From contig DIYH01000024.1 of assembly GCA_002435755.1 (NCBI GenBank), forward strand, positions 434,001 through 498,000: a stretch of DNA of 64,000 bases, read 5' to 3'. This document shows, piece after piece, positions 26,087 through 34,564 of the stretch (the first letter of the stretch is position 1; each line of letters begins with the position of its first letter). The position numbers were made by a program, and so were the translations under genes. This DNA comes from Flammeovirgaceae bacterium UBA6059. GTDB taxonomy: Bacteria > Bacteroidota > Bacteroidia > Cytophagales > Cyclobacteriaceae. The notes under the pieces were generated by a model. That model did no database searches and was not told the DNA's origin. It saw nothing but the letters and a program-made list of their open reading frames with translations.

Positions 26087-28702
26087 CTACTCAGCTCGCA
26101 AGGATTTTACTGGATTGACCATGGAGGCTGTAATCGTATGATAGCTGACTGTCAGCATGCCAATGATTAACCCGCTTAGTGTGACAGCAATAAATACCCA
26201 TAATGATTGATGGATGTGATACTGAAACTGTGCAAGCCAGCTTTCGATATAGTAGTACGCCAAGCATGAGGCTACTAGACATGAGACCAACATCAATCCA
26301 ACAAATTCCTTTGAAAGCAGTCCCCAAACACTCGTTACAGAGGCTCCCAGTACTTTTCGGATGCCTATCTCTTTTGTTCGCTGTTGTGTCACGAAGGACA
26401 CCATACCGTAGAGACCAAGACAGCTGATCAATGTGGCAAGAAGGGCAAAAAATCCGGCAAGCTTGCCTACGCGCTCCTCCGCTTTGAATTTTTTTGAGTG
26501 TAGATCGTCCACGAAGTAATACTCAAAAGGATTACTTTGATCATGCCGTTTAAATACCTCCTCGACAGCTGTCAAAGTCTCCTGAATGGGCCTTTGGGAG
26601 GATAGTTTGAGGTGAGCAATATTCGCTTTGCTGGCACCTTTGTAGTTCATCAAGAATATGGTCTGCTTGGCAGGATCATATGGGGATTGGGTGACCATGT
26701 TCTTGACTACTCCGAGAATAGTGTAATCGCCATGGACATCCCATTTTACCTTTCTTCCTACCGGATCGTCAAATCCCAGGTATTCTGCTGCAGCCTCATT
26801 GATGATAAATCCTTGCTGGTCGGTTTGGTGCTCTTTTGAAAAGTCTCGCCCGGCAACCAACTCCCATCCTATACTTTTTCCAAACTCGTGTGTGACGACT
26901 ACTGTGATAAATTCATCCTGCATGTTGGGGTCTTTGCCGGTCCACGATAAGCCACTATTAGTGACACCTGTCCTGGTGATGGAGGAACTTGATCGTGCTA
27001 CCTCTTCCACCACGCCTGTTTGTAGTAGGTCATTTCTGAATACTTCAAACCTGGCTTGCAGGTCCTCACCATTGAGTGGTAAAATCATAAGGTTATCAAT
27101 ATCGTAACCCAAAGGTCGGTCCTTGACATGATTGATCTGTAAGAAGACGAATACAGTGCCAATGACCAGCGCAATAGACACTGTAAACTGTATGATGACC
27201 AGCAGTCTTCTGGCACTAATGGTTGATTGACCTTGTGAGAAACGGTGCAAACTACCTATCGACTTAAATGAAGACAGGTAAAGCGCCGGATAGCTACCGG
27301 CAATCAAAGTGGTGAACAATGTGAAACCCAAAGTAAGTAACCAGAAGACAGAATTATTCCATGGCAGGCTAAGCTCCTTTCCAGTCAGTTGGTTGAAGAA
27401 AGGAAACAATAGATAGCTTGCTACCAATGAGATCACCAATGCTGAAGAAGAAATAAGTAGCGTCTCAGTATAGAATTGAGAGATAAGCTGCGCTCTTTCA
27501 GAGCCTATGGCCTTTCGTATGCCGATTTCCTTCGCGCGTTTTTCAGATCGTGCTGTGCTCAGGTTCATGAAGTTGATACAAGCCAGTATCAAAACAAAGA
27601 TCCCTATGGTCCCAAACATTATGACATATTGAACCCGACCGCCTGTATTTATGCCATTTTCGAATTGATTATAGAGATGCCATTTTGCCATTGGATGCAA
27701 AAACAATTGTGGTTCAAATCTGCTTCCGGTTTCGTCACTTACGTTCAGAAGCTTTACATCCCTTATGGCCAGGGAGACCTCCTCTATGGTCTTGTTAGGA
27801 GCTAGCTGAACGAGCGTTTGAAACCAGCTATTGCCCCAGTTGAGCCATTCTGGTAAGTCTTGTTTAAAAAGCTCGAATGTCGCAATGAAGTCTAGGTCAC
27901 CATAGGCGGAATTAGAAGGGAAGTCCTTGAATACCCCGGTCACTTTTACTGGTGGCCTACCGTCAATTCGGAATATTTCGTTGATGGGGTCTTCATAACC
28001 AAAAAGGACTTTGGATGTAGACTCAGAAATGAAGACTGATTCCAACGAACTGAGACCACTCCTTTGGCCTTTGACCATTTCCAAAGAGAGTAATTCAGGA
28101 CCGGATGGCTCTATAAAAATGCCTGTTTTCTTTAGAGCCTCTTCTTTGTAGAAGAGAGTGCTTTCCTGTTGAAAACTTGCAGTGGCGACATGATCAAAGT
28201 TTGAACCGTATGTCTCTCTCAAAGCGGGGGCAAGTTGGATGGCCTGTGCCCTCCACGTCTGGATATCCCCTCCCTCAAAGGTCTGATTTTGCATCACACG
28301 TGCGACGTGCACTACATCTTCATGATAGTGGTTAAATGAAAGTTCGTCCCAAATCCATATGGAGATCATGGTCACTACGAGCATTGCCAGGGCAAGCCCT
28401 CCAATATTGAGGAATGAAAAGGATTTGTTTTTGACGAGTTGCCTGTAGGCGATCTTGAGGTGTGTTTTGATCATCATAGTCCTGAAAATTGAAACCTTGA
28501 AAATTGACTTTAGTGCGTAAGGCCTGAGAAATTTGATGGCATGATAGCAGTAGAGCAGATCAGCTTTAGCAGAGCCATACTTGTCCAGCCAGTCACTGTA
28601 GAACTCCATAAGGTCGCCCTCTATTTCTTCCAACAGGCATTCTTTACAAACTGACTTTAGAAGCTTATTGATCCATTGCGGTGGCTGTGGTGTAGCTGTC
28701 AT
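26087..28702 (-). CDS. FtsX/MacB-type ABC permease with N-terminal prefix domain
   Basis: This 871-residue protein starts with a permease prefix domain 2 (PQWINKLLKSVCKECLLEEIEGDLMEFY). The permease proper has a first helix (FLNIGGLALAMLVVTMISIWIW), a large periplasmic domain, three helices around IFVLILACINFMNLSTARSEKRAKEIGIRKAIG, then the same arrangement repeated with the second RTKEIGIRKVLGAS motif near residue 800. It ends VNPVKSLRAE. Such MacB-like double permeases need a separate ATPase, which is not encoded here. They are usually linked to export of lipoprotein, peptide or antibiotic cargo. The PadR gene overlaps its start by four bases (ATGA), so the pair is co-transcribed. Confidence 0.9.
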   Translation of the reverse strand: MTATPQPPQWINKLLKSVCKECLLEEIEGDLMEFYSDWLDKYGSAKADLLYCYHAIKFLRPYALKSIFKVSIFRTMMIKTHLKIAYRQLVKNKSFSFLNIGGLALAMLVVTMISIWIWDELSFNHYHEDVVHVARVMQNQTFEGGDIQTWRAQAIQLAPALRETYGSNFDHVATASFQQESTLFYKEEALKKTGIFIEPSGPELLSLEMVKGQRSGLSSLESVFISESTSKVLFGYEDPINEIFRIDGRPPVKVTGVFKDFPSNSAYGDLDFIATFELFKQDLPEWLNWGNSWFQTLVQLAPNKTIEEVSLAIRDVKLLNVSDETGSRFEPQLFLHPMAKWHLYNQFENGINTGGRVQYVIMFGTIGIFVLILACINFMNLSTARSEKRAKEIGIRKAIGSERAQLISQFYTETLLISSSALVISLVASYLLFPFFNQLTGKELSLPWNNSVFWLLTLGFTLFTTLIAGSYPALYLSSFKSIGSLHRFSQGQSTISARRLLVIIQFTVSIALVIGTVFVFLQINHVKDRPLGYDIDNLMILPLNGEDLQARFEVFRNDLLQTGVVEEVARSSSSITRTGVTNSGLSWTGKDPNMQDEFITVVVTHEFGKSIGWELVAGRDFSKEHQTDQQGFIINEAAAEYLGFDDPVGRKVKWDVHGDYTILGVVKNMVTQSPYDPAKQTIFLMNYKGASKANIAHLKLSSQRPIQETLTAVEEVFKRHDQSNPFEYYFVDDLHSKKFKAEERVGKLAGFFALLATLISCLGLYGMVSFVTQQRTKEIGIRKVLGASVTSVWGLLSKEFVGLMLVSCLVASCLAYYYIESWLAQFQYHIHQSLWVFIAVTLSGLIIGMLTVSYHTITASMVNPVKSLRAE

Positions 28703-29028
28703 ATGGGTAGTGCGTTTGGAGGTAGTTGATTCCAGAGCTGACTTCTTGTGTCCTGAATTTCTCTAAGAATACGGCTCCCTGCTGTAGTCACCTTGAAGAA
28801 TCGTTTTCGGCGACCACCACGCTCTGCTGTGGCTCCTCGCATCTCTGAAGCAGCGTATCCTTTCTCTTCAAGGCGATGGAGTGTTGCGTGTACTGCGCTG
28901 ACACTGATCTTTCTGTCAAGTTGACTGGCGATCCCCTTTGTAACGGCTACACCGTAGGCTTCTTCCTGGAGCATGGCGACCATCAGAAGGATGACTTCTT
29001 CCAACTCTCCGATATAAGTTTTTCTCAT
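28699..29028 (-). CDS. PadR-family transcriptional regulator
   Basis: This 109-residue winged-helix protein matches the PadR pattern GELEEVILLMVAMLQEEAYGVAV, then SVSAVHATLHRLEEKGYAAS and GGRRKRFFKVTTAGSRILRE. It is translationally coupled to the permease gene through an ATGA overlap and probably represses the pair. Upstream, on the reverse strand, TATATTTG (29057-29064) fits the TAnnTTTG promoter element and is directly followed by a small TTCT/AGAA dyad (29047-29056) that could be the operator. The third PadR gene (33731-34069) has similar AGAA/TTCT arms around its start. Confidence 0.92.
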   Translation of the reverse strand: MRKTYIGELEEVILLMVAMLQEEAYGVAVTKGIASQLDRKISVSAVHATLHRLEEKGYAASEMRGATAERGGRRKRFFKVTTAGSRILREIQDTRSQLWNQLPPNALPI

Positions 29029-29187
29029 CTTTCTTATATATTCATATTCTGTAGAACAAATATATTGCCAGATGAGAAAATGTCTAGTTATCAGAAAGTT
29101 AGGTCTTTTGAGTTAGCTCTAGTTGTCCAGAACCGAGCGCTTAGATGTTCAGGATTGGACGGAATGGATGATAGCATTGATGGTGAA

Positions 29188-29228
29188 CGCTAGACGTCCA
29201 AAGTTTTTAACACCTTGGAGGTCTAGCG
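29188..29228. terminator. Hairpin, copy 1 of the element flanking the HipBST operon
   Basis: The arms 29188-29203 and 29213-29228 pair over 16 bp with two mismatches around the loop TTTTTAACA. The right part (AACACCTTGGAGGTCT) is identical to the hairpin at 31038-31066. It sits directly 3' of the remnant permease tail, in the same order as the intact permease and its hairpin downstream. It was probably the terminator of the lost permease gene. Confidence 0.6.
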
Positions 29229-29230
29229 AC

Positions 29231-29290
29231 CTACTCAGCCCTTAACGATTTCACAGGATTGACTACCGCAGTTTTGAAGGATTGTTATCT
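29231..29290 (-). pseudogene. Remnant of an FtsX-type permease C-terminus
   Basis: The reverse strand reads QSFKTAVVNPVKSLRAE and a TAG stop at 29231, nearly identical to the last residues of the permease at 31080-33731 (QSFKAAVVNPVKSLRAE). One codon further upstream the frame is closed by TAA, where the intact gene has TAC, and similarity then stops. Only about 20 codons survive. With the hairpin at 29188 it forms a partial duplicate of the 31038-31140 segment on the other side of the HipBST operon. From here to about 29440 I see nothing else of note. Confidence 0.75.
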
Positions 29291-29441
29291 GAAGTTAATT
29301 CATCTTGCGATTAGGTAAAGGCATTCACTATGAATTTGATGGTGTTTGGGCCGAGTGCCAGCTCGTGTCTTTTAGGCGAGACGTTAACTGAGAACATCAT
29401 TGGTGAAGTCCTATTGTATCGATGAATTCATGTATTATTCT

Positions 29442-29537
29442 ATACCCTATAGGGAATGTTTTCAACGGTTATATATTTTTTATACCCTAAAAGGTATATA
29501 ATTGTAAAGTAATTGATTTTCATACCCTATAGGGAAT
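29442..29537 (+). promoter_or_regulatory. Three HipB-type operators with 40-bp periodicity
   Basis: Three 16-bp sites lie upstream of the hipB-like start codon: ATACCCTATAGGGAAT at 29442-29457 and again, identical, at 29522-29537, and the variant ATACCCTAAAAGGTAT at 29482-29497. Their cores (CCCTATAGGG) are perfect palindromes, and their starts are exactly 40 bp apart. The third overlaps the AGGG ribosome-site position, only four bases from the ATG. HipB-family antitoxins bind such spaced palindromes cooperatively and repress their own operon, so autoregulation is strongly suggested. Confidence 0.8.
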
Positions 29538-29541
29538 AAAA

Positions 29542-29757
29542 ATGAAAACATCACTGTCCTTATTTGTAAAGCAAAGACGCAAGCAAGTTGGTATGACCCA
29601 AGAAGACCTCTCCTATGCTGCAGGAGTAGGCCTAAGGTTTGTACGTGAACTCGAACAGGGCAAGCCTACCTTAAGAATAGATAAAGTTAATCAGGTATTG
29701 GGCCTATTCGGTTTTGAGCTGGGACCAGTTGAAATCAACCGTGATGAGAAAAGCTAA
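29542..29757 (+). CDS. hipB: HipB-like antitoxin / repressor
   Basis: This 71-residue protein is a single Xre/HTH_3 domain: LFVKQRRKQVGMTQEDLSYAAGV, LRFVRELEQGKPTLRIDKVNQVL and a short tail (FGFELGPVEINRDEKS). That is the HipB class (y4mF-like). In HipBST systems it binds DNA and augments neutralisation of the kinase. Three palindromic operators precede it. The hipS-like gene overlaps its 3' end by 14 bp in another frame, so the operon is translationally coupled. Confidence 0.9.
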   Translation: MKTSLSLFVKQRRKQVGMTQEDLSYAAGVGLRFVRELEQGKPTLRIDKVNQVLGLFGFELGPVEINRDEKS

Positions 29758-30058
29758 AGTACTTTATCAGGACAACTGGGCGGGCACATTAACCGAAGAT
29801 GAGGAGGGATACCATTTCAAGTATCAGGAAGATTATTTGAGAGAAAATCAAGATGCGGTCAGCCTTACATTACCATTAAGAAAAGAGGCTTACCATTCAT
29901 CCTATCTATTTCCTTTTTTCGATGGCCTTATTCCCGAAGGATGGATTCTGGACATTGTAGAAAAAAACTGGAAGGTCAATGAAAAGGATAGGATGGGTGT
30001 ATTGCTTGTAGCGTGCAAGGATTGTATCGGTGCAGTATCAATTGAACCATTGATATGA
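29744..30058 (+). CDS. hipS: HipS-like antitoxin (separate HipA N-terminal subdomain)
   Basis: The ATG at 29744 gives 104 residues starting MRKAKVLYQDNWAGTL. An upstream start at 29714 would only add residues inside hipB. The protein corresponds to the HipA N-subdomain 1: FDGLIPEGW near the middle and a C-terminal DRMGVLLVACKDCIGAVSIEPL, the motif pair seen at the start of fused HipA kinases. In tripartite HipBST loci this separate protein, and not HipB, is the main antitoxin against the kinase. It overlaps hipB by 14 bp and hipT by four (ATGA). Confidence 0.88.
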   Translation: MRKAKVLYQDNWAGTLTEDEEGYHFKYQEDYLRENQDAVSLTLPLRKEAYHSSYLFPFFDGLIPEGWILDIVEKNWKVNEKDRMGVLLVACKDCIGAVSIEPLI

Positions 30059-30981
30059 CTTGCCTATACTGCTACCAGGAATCTACGCAGGACTTTCATA
30101 CACGATGCAGCAAGAAGATCTTTGGCACGCCAGACCCTCCTGTAATTCCTTACACACAAAAGGACCTTTTGAGTTTTGCGGATCAAATGATCAAAGGTAA
30201 AACTACTGTCACAGGTGTACAGCCTAAGCTTTCCTTGCAAATCGAAAAGCAAGATAGTGGTCCAGAGAAACTGACAATCGTTGGCGTATGGGGACAGTTT
30301 ATTTTGAAACCCCAATCACCAAAGTGGGAGGAATTACCGCAAATAGAGGATTTGACCATGCATCTAGCTCAGCAGTCAAAGATCAGAACAGCAGCTCATT
30401 CTTTGGTGCGATTAGGCTCAGGAGAGCTGGCGTACATCACAAAGCGCATGGATAGAAAAAATGGTATAAAGCTTCATATGGAAGACATGTGCCAGTTGCT
30501 GGAAAGGCTGACAGAGGATAAGTACAAATCATCGTACGAACAGATAACTAAAATCATCAAGCGCAGTAGTACAAATCCAGGTCTTGACCTTGTAAGGTTC
30601 TATGAAATGACATTGTTTAGTTTCCTTACTGGCAATGCACACATGCATTTGAAGAACTTTTCACTGATAAAAAATGCAAAAGGTCAATATGAATTAGCAC
30701 ATGCCTACGATTTGGTGTCATCGGCATTGGTTGTGGAAGGTGATGATGAAGAGCTTGCCTTGACTTTATCGGGAAAGAAAAAGAGGTTGAGAAAGTCAGA
30801 TTTTTTTAAAGCAATGACCACCTCTGGCCTTCATGACAAGGTCGCTGAAAATATTCTGAATAAATACGCCAAACTGCCAAAGAGTTGGTTAGACTTTATA
30901 CAACATTCATTTTTGTCTCAAGGTATGATGCAAAGGTATAGTGAACTGGTTGTTAGTAAGCATGATCAGCTCTATGGTTAG
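30055..30981 (+). CDS. hipT: HipT-like Ser/Thr kinase with an altered catalytic site
   Basis: This 308-residue protein matches the kinase core of HipA/HipT without the N-subdomain. A zinc-knuckle-like Cys3, Cys6, His15, Cys18 opens it, as in many Bacteroidota relatives. The Gly-rich loop is TVTGVQPKLSL, with Thr51 and Thr53 where HipA/HipT kinases carry their autophosphorylation Ser residues. The catalytic loop reads GNAHMHLKNFSL: His196 stands where the family has Asp (HipA Asp309, in ATDGHAKN), with Asn201 kept. The metal-binding Asp is present as Asp219 in AYDLVSS. HipT kinases inactivate tRNA synthetases. Loss of the catalytic base predicts weak or no kinase activity, unless His can replace it. 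Confidence 0.88.
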   Translation: MTCLYCYQESTQDFHTRCSKKIFGTPDPPVIPYTQKDLLSFADQMIKGKTTVTGVQPKLSLQIEKQDSGPEKLTIVGVWGQFILKPQSPKWEELPQIEDLTMHLAQQSKIRTAAHSLVRLGSGELAYITKRMDRKNGIKLHMEDMCQLLERLTEDKYKSSYEQITKIIKRSSTNPGLDLVRFYEMTLFSFLTGNAHMHLKNFSLIKNAKGQYELAHAYDLVSSALVVEGDDEELALTLSGKKKRLRKSDFFKAMTTSGLHDKVAENILNKYAKLPKSWLDFIQHSFLSQGMMQRYSELVVSKHDQLYG

Positions 30982-31037
30982 AAAATAACAAAGAGCAATA
31001 CAACGGACAGCATATGCCTGCCTACCTTTCAAATGAA

Positions 31038-31066
31038 ACCTCCAAGGTTTTCAACACCTTGGAGGT
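31038..31066. terminator. Hairpin between hipT and the second permease
   Basis: ACCTCCAAGG (31038-31047) and CCTTGGAGGT (31057-31066) form a perfect 10-bp stem with a nine-base loop. The genes on either side converge (hipT ends at 30981, the permease at 31080), so it can end transcription from both. It is near-identical in its right arm to the hairpin at 29188-29228. Confidence 0.75.
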
Positions 31067-31079
31067 CTTATGGATTGAT

Positions 31080-33731
31080 CTACTCCGCCCTTAACGACTT
31101 CACAGGATTGACCACTGCGGCTTTAAAGGACTGGTAACTCACTGTGATCCAGCCGATCAAGATTGCTCCAAAGCCGCTGATGATGAAGGTCACCGGACTG
31201 ATGTTGATGCGATAGGCAAAATCGTCCAGCCAGTTGTTCATACCATACCAGGTGATAGGTACTGCAACTACCAATGCAATGAGTATCAGCTTGGTAAACT
31301 CACGAGACAGCAAGAAGATGATGCTTGGTACAGAAGCACCCATCACTTTGCGTACTCCTATTTCTTTTGTCTTTTGTCCAGTGGTATAAGCCGCTAATCC
31401 GAATAGCCCGATACATGCAATCACGATAGCCAATGAGGTGAAAGCTGTGAAAAGCTGTCCGGAAGTTCGCTCTGTATTGTAGAACTCTTGTAGATTCTGG
31501 TCCAGAAAAGTAGCCTTAAATGGACTGTTCGGTGCAAACTGCCGCCACTCGGCTTCCAAATTGGCTAATGTACCCTGAATGTTTTCAGGACTGATCTTCA
31601 CCATCATGAAGTTCTGGAAGTTGAAAGGACCGTCGACATGAGTTAGGAACAACGGCTCAATACTCCGATGTAGCGATTGAAAATGGAAATCGTCAAAAAC
31701 TCCAATAACGTTGAAGACCAGTGATTGATCACCATTCTGTTGACCATTGATCAGTTTTTTTCCGATAGGATCTTCAATACCAAGAACCTGCTGTGCTGCG
31801 CGGTTCATCATAATGGATAAGGTATCATTGAAGTTGGGATCAAACTGACGACCTTCGAGCACTTTGATGTCTAAAGTGGGGATATAGTTTTCATCGATAG
31901 TCATCTGGCGTCCAACGAATACCTCGTCTTCAGCACCTTGCACTTTTACGTTAAAGCCAGTAAATATCAAACCCGGGATGTTTGAGCAATAACCTGATTT
32001 GATCACTGTACTCTCCCGCTCAATTGCATCTTGAAATACCTCTGTCTTATCGTTGAGGTTGTTGGCACCTTCAATGACCATAACGTGATCCTTGTTGTAG
32101 CCGAGCTCTTTGTTGATCATGAAGTTCATTTGATTGAAGATAATGACGGTGCTGGCGATCAATCCTATGGAAATAGCGAACTGAAAGACCACCAGGCCAT
32201 TGCGAAGGATCACACCAAGTTTGGAAGTTTGCATTTTACCTTTGAGTACTTGCACAGGTCGATAGGCTGAGAGCACAAACGCCGGATAAAGCCCTGCCAA
32301 TAATCCAATGATTATAACAGCTACTAACATACCTATAATAGCCACAGGCTGAGTTAATAGGTCCAGTGTGAGTTGGCGATCAGCCAGTTCGGCAAAATAA
32401 GGTATGGCCAAGGCGACAAGTCCCAGTGCAATGATAAAGCTGGCCACACTCAGCATGATGGATTCAGTGAGAAACTGGGTGACCAACTGCCCCTTCATGC
32501 TGCCGAGCACTTTTCTGATCCCTACTTCTTTAGCGCGCTCAGTAGAACGAGCCGTTGACAGATTCATGAAGTTGATACATGCTATCAATAGGATGAATAC
32601 GGCAATTGAAATGAATATGTAGATGTAACTGATGTTGCCGTTAGATTTTAGCTCACCTTCTAGGTTGGAGTGTAGATGAATATCTCGAATAGGCTGAAGT
32701 GTATAGTTGTAGCCATTACCTGCTGCGATGTACTCATCATAAGTCTGACCTGTCATGGACTGGATCTGTCCTGCTGCATATTTTTTAACAAAATCCGGGA
32801 ATACTTCTTCCACCTGCTCAGGCGGAGTGCCTGGACTCAATTTTAGATATGCCATAGTTGTGAAGGCTGCCCATTGCGGACCTTGAACGAACGGAAAGGT
32901 GTACATCGAACCTATGAGGTCAGCCCTAAAGTGAGAGTTGTTTGGATAGTCTTTGTAGACGCCTGTCACGGCCCAGTTGCCAGCGTTAGTTTCGAGGTTC
33001 TTTCCGATAGGGTCTGCACCCTTAAAGTATTTTTTGGCAATCGACTCTGAGATGACGACAGTATTGATGTCTTTTAAGGCGCTTTCAGGGTCGCCGGAGA
33101 CAAAGTCAAATTTGACCACATCAAATAGTGTTGAGTCACCAAGGGCAAAATGCTCCTCATCATAGTACTGATCTTCATACCTGACGGTTGTATTGCCGAA
33201 TGGCGGAATCAGACGACCTTGCCCAACAATAAATGGAAAATCTTCCACGAGTTGTGGAGGGATAGAGTGTGGCATTACTGTATAGTTGACTTCCCTATCT
33301 GGATATTTCCTGTTAAGGGCAATACGATAGACATCTTCGTACTGGAAATCATCATAGGAGGTCTCATGATCCACATAGATAAGGATCATCATGCAAACGG
33401 CGAGTCCGACAGAGAGCCCAAAAATGTTGACTAGTGTGTAGCCCATCTTTTTGACAAGGCTTCTGTACGCGATAATGATGTTGTTTTTGACCATTGGAAA
33501 ATTGTTTGAGTGATTGAGTATTATATCTCGCTTAAGTGTAAAAGGCTTGATGAACTGGATGACGCGCCAGGTGTATTTGTGCTGAGCAATTCGCTTCCCA
33601 TGGCGATGATTGTCTTCCTGTAATGCTTCGTAGAGATCACCTTCTATTTCTTCAAGAAGACCATCATTACAGTACCATCGAAGCAGACGGTTGGCCCAGG
33701 TAGGAGGTGATATAGGTTCAGTTGATATCAC
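31080..33731 (-). CDS. FtsX/MacB-type ABC permease with N-terminal prefix domain
   Basis: This 883-residue paralogue of the permease at 26087-28702 starts with the same prefix domain (ANRLLRWYCNDGLLEEIEGDLYEAL) and the same double arrangement of helices, with AKEVGIRKVLGSMKG in the first half and TKEIGVRKVMGASVP in the second. It ends VNPVKSLRAE. The large periplasmic domains differ between the two, which suggests different partners or cargo. The start is a GTG at 33731, overlapping the last base of the PadR stop codon (TAGTG). As in the first pair, no ATPase gene lies nearby. Confidence 0.9.
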   Translation of the reverse strand: MISTEPISPPTWANRLLRWYCNDGLLEEIEGDLYEALQEDNHRHGKRIAQHKYTWRVIQFIKPFTLKRDIILNHSNNFPMVKNNIIIAYRSLVKKMGYTLVNIFGLSVGLAVCMMILIYVDHETSYDDFQYEDVYRIALNRKYPDREVNYTVMPHSIPPQLVEDFPFIVGQGRLIPPFGNTTVRYEDQYYDEEHFALGDSTLFDVVKFDFVSGDPESALKDINTVVISESIAKKYFKGADPIGKNLETNAGNWAVTGVYKDYPNNSHFRADLIGSMYTFPFVQGPQWAAFTTMAYLKLSPGTPPEQVEEVFPDFVKKYAAGQIQSMTGQTYDEYIAAGNGYNYTLQPIRDIHLHSNLEGELKSNGNISYIYIFISIAVFILLIACINFMNLSTARSTERAKEVGIRKVLGSMKGQLVTQFLTESIMLSVASFIIALGLVALAIPYFAELADRQLTLDLLTQPVAIIGMLVAVIIIGLLAGLYPAFVLSAYRPVQVLKGKMQTSKLGVILRNGLVVFQFAISIGLIASTVIIFNQMNFMINKELGYNKDHVMVIEGANNLNDKTEVFQDAIERESTVIKSGYCSNIPGLIFTGFNVKVQGAEDEVFVGRQMTIDENYIPTLDIKVLEGRQFDPNFNDTLSIMMNRAAQQVLGIEDPIGKKLINGQQNGDQSLVFNVIGVFDDFHFQSLHRSIEPLFLTHVDGPFNFQNFMMVKISPENIQGTLANLEAEWRQFAPNSPFKATFLDQNLQEFYNTERTSGQLFTAFTSLAIVIACIGLFGLAAYTTGQKTKEIGVRKVMGASVPSIIFLLSREFTKLILIALVVAVPITWYGMNNWLDDFAYRINISPVTFIISGFGAILIGWITVSYQSFKAAVVNPVKSLRAE

Positions 33732-34069
33732 TACTCTGTATGAAGCTTGAGTACCTCAGGTGACAACTGGCTCCAAAGCTCATCACGTAGTTTTTTCATA
33801 TCTGCAAGCGCTTTGACCCCAAATGGTGTGAGTTCATAAAGTCGCTTGCGCTTACCGCCTCGACTTTGGGATGGTGCACCTAGCATTGATCTCACGTATC
33901 CTTTCTCATCTAATCGATTGAGGCTGGCATGTACTGCGCTTAAGTTCACGTCTCGCGAACTGTTTTCATTGATATGTCGCTGCACCCCCAGACCGTACGC
34001 TTCACCTTGCAGTATGCCTACCGTCAAAAGAATGACTTCTTCGAACTCACCTAACTTGGAACCTTTCAT
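33731..34069 (-). CDS. PadR-family transcriptional regulator
   Basis: This 112-residue winged-helix protein contains LGEFEEVILLTVGILQGEAYGLGV, NLSAVHASLNRLDEKGYVRS and GGKRKRLYELTPFGVKAL, the PadR pattern. It shares a base with the permease gene downstream and probably controls the pair. On the reverse strand an ATAGAA/TTCTAT dyad with a seven-base centre (34068-34086) overlaps the start codon and is a candidate operator. It is the closest relative of the truncated PadR gene at the left edge. Confidence 0.92.
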   Translation of the reverse strand: MKGSKLGEFEEVILLTVGILQGEAYGLGVQRHINENSSRDVNLSAVHASLNRLDEKGYVRSMLGAPSQSRGGKRKRLYELTPFGVKALADMKKLRDELWSQLSPEVLKLHTE

Positions 34070-34156
34070 AGAATTATATTTTCTATAAATGTAGATTTAA
34101 TATACGGGTGTTCCTAGTTCAGGTTTGATATTTAATTAAATTGGCTAACTATAGAT

Positions 34157-34558
34157 TTAAAGTCGACCTTGCTCGTGCAGGTGTGCGAAGATGATCTTGT
34201 CGACTGCTGCGATCTTATCCGTATCCGAATGTCCAAGCCATCGCAATTCCTCTATTTCACTGTTTGGGGCTAATTCTCCTTTAAAATCAGCTTCATAGCA
34301 AGTCATTTTGACCTTTACTCCGTCGGGGTGACCGTCTGCTTGCGCTTCGAAGGTCCCAAGGTAAGAGCAACTTGTTTTGTCAATAGATACTGATAACTCT
34401 TCCTTGACCTCACGTGCTAACGCTTCTATGTCTGATTCGCCTGTTTCTCTTTTACCTCCGGGTATGTAGTAGACAGATTTATTGGTCGATCTGCTTGTAA
34501 GGATCTGCTTATCCCTTATCAGGATAAAAGCGAGCTTATCAATTACTCTCTTCTCCAT
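34157..34558 (-). CDS. Nudix hydrolase
   Basis: This 133-residue protein has a nearly complete Nudix box from Gly35: GKRETGE, seven residues, then REVKEELSV with Arg49, Glu50, Glu53 and Glu54 as the metal ligands. The final Gly of the classic GU position is Ser. The fold around it (FILIRDKQILTSRS at the N-terminus, YIPGG before the box) is that of the general 8-oxo-dGTP or ADP-ribose type hydrolases. The substrate is unknown. It follows the LOG-family gene by 6 bp in an operon of two. Confidence 0.9.
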   Translation of the reverse strand: MEKRVIDKLAFILIRDKQILTSRSTNKSVYYIPGGKRETGESDIEALAREVKEELSVSIDKTSCSYLGTFEAQADGHPDGVKVKMTCYEADFKGELAPNSEIEELRWLGHSDTDKIAAVDKIIFAHLHEQGRL

Positions 34559-34564
34559 CTTTGA

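Noticed and set aside
29188..31140. HipBST as cargo of a transposon with target-site duplication
   Set aside because: No transposase, terminal inverted repeats or short exact duplications are present; the flanking copies are about 100 bp and diverged.
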